Shown one piece after another: positions 61,393-64,000 of a DNA stretch of 64,000 bases (positions are counted from its first letter, which is position 1; every line of letters begins with the position of its first letter). A program made the translations under genes and the position numbers. The stretch is from Phycisphaerales bacterium. Its GTDB lineage: Bacteria; Planctomycetota; Phycisphaerae; Phycisphaerales; UBA1924. Where the stretch lies: contig JAGQON010000009.1 of the NCBI GenBank assembly GCA_020427395.1, positions 50,898-114,897 on the forward strand. The letters run 5' to 3'. The notes below the pieces were generated by a model. It had not been told where the DNA came from. It saw nothing but the letters and a program-made list of their open reading frames with translations, and did not search any database.

Positions 61393-63033
61393 ATGCTCGG
61401 ATTCTCGCATCTCAAGGTTTCGTACAAGCTCTTCATCGGCTTTGGCGTGCTCTTTGCGCTGATCCTCACAACCGGGATCTTCGGGCGCTACAGCAACGCA
61501 CGACTCAACGACGAGATCGATCTCGTCCACGGCACACGCCTACCCGCGCTGAGCTATCTGCTCGAAGCAGACCGCGATCTGCAGCAGCTGCTCGTTGCGG
61601 AACGCACCATGATCTCGTGTGATCCGAGTTCAGCAGTATTCCAGAGTTCAATGTCTGATTTCGCAGAGAACCGAGGCCAGGCCGAGGCACGCTGGGAAAA
61701 ATACAAGACCCACGCCACAACTGCGGCAGAGCTTGAGCTGATCCCCCAGTTCGAAGCCGCACGGGCAACCTGGAACAAGACCGCCGACCGCTTCCTCCAA
61801 CTCGTTCAAGGTGGATCTGAGTCGGATACCAACGCCGCCTTCGATCTCTCAATCAATGAGAACAGCCAGAACTTCGAGAACATGCGCTCGTTCATTGATG
61901 CGATCACAGGTGAAATCGACGAGGTTGCGGCCTCGGATCGTGAACGCGCCGAAGCCGCTGAGGCGAAGCTGATGCTCATGAACCTCATCTGTATGATCGT
62001 CGGGGGCGTCATCGCTGTCTCGCTGGGAATCCTTGTCTCACGCAGCATCACCAAGCCGCTCGCCCGCTTCCGTGACTGCCTTGGCGGTCTCTCCAGCGGT
62101 GACCTGACCGTCCGGATGCAGAGCAACTCGCGTGATGACTTCGGTCTGCTCGCGACCAGCTTCAACGACAGCGTCTCGGACCTGCGGGCACTCGTCTGTG
62201 AGGTCGCCCAGGCATGCGAAGAAGTCGCCGAGGCATCATCGGACATCGCATCGTCGGCCACTGAGATCAGCGGGAGTGTCCGCGAACAGAACGAGGCCAC
62301 CGAGCGTGCGGCCAGCGCCATCACCGAGATGTCGGCGAGCGTCGAGGATGTCGCCAACCAGAACGCCGCGGCGGTCCGTGCGACCCAGGCCGCGGGCGAG
62401 CACTCCAAGCACGGACAGGCCATCGTGTCCAACACCATCGGCAACATCCAGGAGATCGACCAGATTGTCCGCTCCGCATCGAGCGCCCTGGAAGCACTCG
62501 GCGATCGCACCGCTGCGGTTGGTCAAATCATGGATGTCATCCGTGATATCGCCGATCAGACCAACCTGCTCGCCCTCAACGCGGCCATCGAGGCCGCCCG
62601 GGCCGGCGAGCACGGCAAGGGCTTCGCGGTCGTCGCTGATGAGGTCCGCAAGCTGGCCGAACGCACAACCAACGCTACCAAGGAAGTCACCGAGAGCATC
62701 ACGGCGATCCAGGAGGAAACCTCCGTCGCGATCGAACGGATGGACGGCGGTGTGAGCATCGTTGCCAAGGGTGTCGAGAACGGTCAGAAGGCCGGCTCCG
62801 CCCTGCAGGATATCAGCGGCTCGACTTTCGAGATACAGGAACAGATCACCGCCATCGCGGCCGCGACTGAGCAGCAGAGCGCTGCCAGCTGTGAGATCTC
62901 GGAGATGGTCAATACGATCAATGTGCTGATCCGCGAGACAAGCAAGCAAACAGACCAGGCCGCGGCCTCGTCCGAGCAGCTCTTATCCCGGGCGGACCAC
63001 CTCCGCTCGATGATCTCGCAGTTCCAGACCTGA
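61393..63033 (+). CDS. Methyl-accepting chemotaxis protein
   Basis: A 546-residue chemoreceptor. TM1 at ~12-33 ([19 protein letters not shown]), a four-helix-bundle ligand domain (~35-190), TM2 at ~195-220 ([21 protein letters not shown]), HAMP (~220-275) and a long coiled-coil signalling domain with the conserved hairpin tip [27 protein letters not shown], here positions ~385-410. It signals to CheA/CheW at the inner membrane; no che genes are in this window. The start ATG 61393 has GGAG upstream; the longer frame from 61360 is less likely. Confidence 0.95.
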   Translation: MLGFSHLKVSYKLFIGFGVLFALILTTGIFGRYSNARLNDEIDLVHGTRLPALSYLLEADRDLQQLLVAERTMISCDPSSAVFQSSMSDFAENRGQAEARWEKYKTHATTAAELELIPQFEAARATWNKTADRFLQLVQGGSESDTNAAFDLSINENSQNFENMRSFIDAITGEIDEVAASDRERAEAAEAKLMLMNLICMIVGGVIAVSLGILVSRSITKPLARFRDCLGGLSSGDLTVRMQSNSRDDFGLLATSFNDSVSDLRALVCEVAQACEEVAEASSDIASSATEISGSVREQNEATERAASAITEMSASVEDVANQNAAAVRATQAAGEHSKHGQAIVSNTIGNIQEIDQIVRSASSALEALGDRTAAVGQIMDVIRDIADQTNLLALNAAIEAARAGEHGKGFAVVADEVRKLAERTTNATKEVTESITAIQEETSVAIERMDGGVSIVAKGVENGQKAGSALQDISGSTFEIQEQITAIAAATEQQSAASCEISEMVNTINVLIRETSKQTDQAAASSEQLLSRADHLRSMISQFQT

Positions 63034-63059
63034 TTTCGGGAGAGCTCGAACAAACCGCA

Positions 63060-63089
63060 AACGAAAACCCGGTACCTTGCGGCACCGGG
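63060..63089 (-). terminator. Intrinsic terminator of the original tRNA-Gly gene
   Basis: Read on the minus strand: CCCGGTGCC, a GCAA loop, GGTACCGGG (one G-U pair), then TTTTCGTTT. It lies 8 bp after the tRNA 3' end, as expected for a tRNA terminator. Confidence 0.85.
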
Positions 63090-63097
63090 CTTCTGAA

Positions 63098-63139
63098 AGC
63101 GGGTGATCAGATTCGAACTGACGACATTCACGTTGGCAA
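63098..63139 (-). tRNA. tRNA-Gly(GCC) 3' half: integration-site remnant
   Basis: The minus strand reads as the 3' part of a tRNA: anticodon loop TTGCCAA with GCC at 63135-63137, anticodon-stem strand CGTGA, variable loop ATGTC, T-arm GTCAG-TTCGAAT-CTGAT, acceptor strand CACCCGC and discriminator T (63098). The five bases that should pair with CGTGA (TCACG) are replaced by AGGCC, and no D-arm or GCGGGTG acceptor strand follows. The gene is therefore cut at the anticodon loop, the usual crossover site of tyrosine recombinases, and cannot be functional here. An intact copy is predicted at the far end of the inserted element. Confidence 0.87.
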
Positions 63140-64000
63140 GGCCTGAAAATGCCATTCTCTTGGCTCCAGGGCGGCATTTGCACTACACAACTCGCCGAAA
63201 CTGCACTACAAATATGCGGACGGCTTCCGCTGTGGGAGCCCATCGCGACACGAGTGTACAGGGTCAACCGGCGTGCCCGAGTCAAGGCGAAAGCGACGCA
63301 TCCCACAGCTCCGCCACACCGACACCCGTGGCATCGGGTGGCACGTCAGCTACCGCGACCCCAAGACCGGCACGCCCAAGAAGCAGCGTTTCGGGATGGT
63401 TTCGAAGAGCGAGGCCGTGCGGGCGTACGAGGCGTGGCTCGCTGCATGGCTTCAGGACGATCAGGAGACCGCCGCATCCATCCGACCGGGGCACTCCGCC
63501 AAGGTCGCCGCCCGCACCAAGCGGGCCGAGCAGGCGGCTGTACGGACCGAGGTCAAGGCCGAGCCGGGCTCACTGGTCCATGTGGCGTCGGGGCTCTTCA
63601 AGTACGACGAGAGCCGCGTGCGTGACCCGAACCAGGCGAGGGCGGCGGGGACCATCGCCCCCCGTGCGATGCTCAACCGCCGGAAGGAGATCAAGGACTT
63701 CCTCGCCTTCATCAACGAGCGGCACGGGCGGGGAGCCTCTGCCCGACTCCGGGTGAGCGACCTCGAAATGGGCGACGTTGAGGAGTACAACCGCGAACTC
63801 GTGGGGAAGGGCTTCTCTGCGGCTTCCGTCAACGGACGCATCCAGGCGGTGAAGCGATTAATCGACCGCTCCGGGAGACCCGAGTACGGTCAACAGGTTC
63901 TTGGCTGGAACTGGGACTCCCTCGACAGGACGCCGGGACGGGCCGCCGAGCGTCGAGAGCTACCGACGCTCAAGCAACTCAAGGCCCTGGTTGAGGCTGC
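63140..64000 (+). mobile_element. Left end of an integrative element inserted in tRNA-Gly
   Basis: The element boundary is set by the truncated tRNA-Gly on its left, and the first gene inside is a tyrosine recombinase oriented away from the junction. It extends past the right edge of the window. The 130 bp between junction and recombinase gene hold no recognised gene and probably include recombinase arm-binding sites. Confidence 0.8.
63273..64000 (+). CDS. int: Tyrosine recombinase/integrase, N-terminal part
   Basis: Partial (242 codons visible, no stop before the window edge). GTG 63273 with AGGGT about 10 bases upstream is the best visible start, although the frame stays open a little further left. 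The protein begins with a basic stretch (PESRRKRRIPQLRH), then GWHVSYRDPKTGTPKKQRFG, an arm-type DNA-binding fold with FGMVSKSEAVRAYEAWLA. From about residue 120 a SAM-like core-binding domain follows (IKDFLAFINERHG, DLEMGDVEEYNRELVGKGFSAASVNGRIQAVKRLID). The catalytic R-H-R-Y domain lies beyond the window. Its position beside a disrupted tRNA supports the integrase role. Confidence 0.85.
   Translation, partial: MPESRRKRRIPQLRHTDTRGIGWHVSYRDPKTGTPKKQRFGMVSKSEAVRAYEAWLAAWLQDDQETAASIRPGHSAKVAARTKRAEQAAVRTEVKAEPGSLVHVASGLFKYDESRVRDPNQARAAGTIAPRAMLNRRKEIKDFLAFINERHGRGASARLRVSDLEMGDVEEYNRELVGKGFSAASVNGRIQAVKRLIDRSGRPEYGQQVLGWNWDSLDRTPGRAAERRELPTLKQLKALVEA

Noticed and set aside
63098..63200. A complete tRNA-Gly gene
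   Set aside because: The anticodon stem partner, D-arm and 5' acceptor strand are missing; only the 3' half is present.
63103..63756. Two plus-strand frames (63103-63756 and 63149-63625) overlapping the integrase
   Set aside because: Their translations are Arg/Pro/Ser-rich and motif-free, and the first begins inside the tRNA remnant. The third frame gives a coherent integrase.
1..64000. CRISPR array, insertion sequences or rRNA genes
   Set aside because: No regularly spaced direct repeats, transposase-like proteins or rRNA signatures were seen anywhere in the window.

Overview
The window looks like chromosome from a free-living, probably marine planctomycete of the Phycisphaerae. It is GC-rich. 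Several secreted proteins end in the paired NFFDVSxFL...GCP dockerin-like tail familiar from Phycisphaerales. There is also a PEP-CTERM-type secreted protein, an ECF sigma factor paired with a Ser/Thr kinase, and a LacI/pseudopilin/sugar-transport locus, all of which fit that group. The assignment is an inference from protein style, not from a marker-gene search.

Layout. 1-5.5 kb: the end of a secreted metalloprotease, a GNAT acetyltransferase, a Fur-like regulator, a HEAT-repeat protein with a small membrane partner, and a DUF2617-like protein. 5.5-15.8 kb: ileS, a soluble histidine kinase with an NtrC-type sigma-54 activator, PilT, a persulfide dioxygenase/rhodanese protein overlapping a fructosamine-kinase-like gene, and a GDSL lipoprotein. 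15.8-20 kb (minus strand): three secreted repeat or beta-helix proteins, two of them with dockerin tails. 20-23.2 kb: an ECF sigma factor overlapping a kinase that carries a zinc-finger anti-sigma-like motif and TPRs. 23.2-31.6 kb: a surface-glycan modification cluster of glycosyltransferases, a tandem methyltransferase and a 2OG oxygenase, in which three proteins share one Rossmann-like module.

31.8-39.4 kb is a tightly packed arginine operon, argR-argF'-argG-argE'-argAB-argC-argH, using the N-acetylcitrulline route known from Xanthomonas. ARG-box-like sequence overlaps the argR promoter and start. 39.5-52.2 kb is a probable beta-glucan (laminarin) system: a GH16 endoglucanase with CBM6 and dockerin, a clan-A glycosidase lipoprotein, a GH1 beta-glucosidase, a complete ABC sugar importer, a pseudopilin, two further secreted proteins and a LacI regulator. 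Five copies of the palindrome GTAACWGTTAC lie upstream of these units, which defines a likely local regulon.

52.4-61 kb holds small envelope and stress proteins (entericidin-like, DUF1328, acidic lipoprotein, DUF2383, holin-like, DUF883, PRC-barrel) next to an OmpR-type two-component system. A chemoreceptor follows. The window ends inside an integrative element: the 3' half of a tRNA-Gly(GCC) gene, cut at the anticodon loop and still followed by its terminator, sits beside the start of a tyrosine-recombinase gene that runs off the edge.
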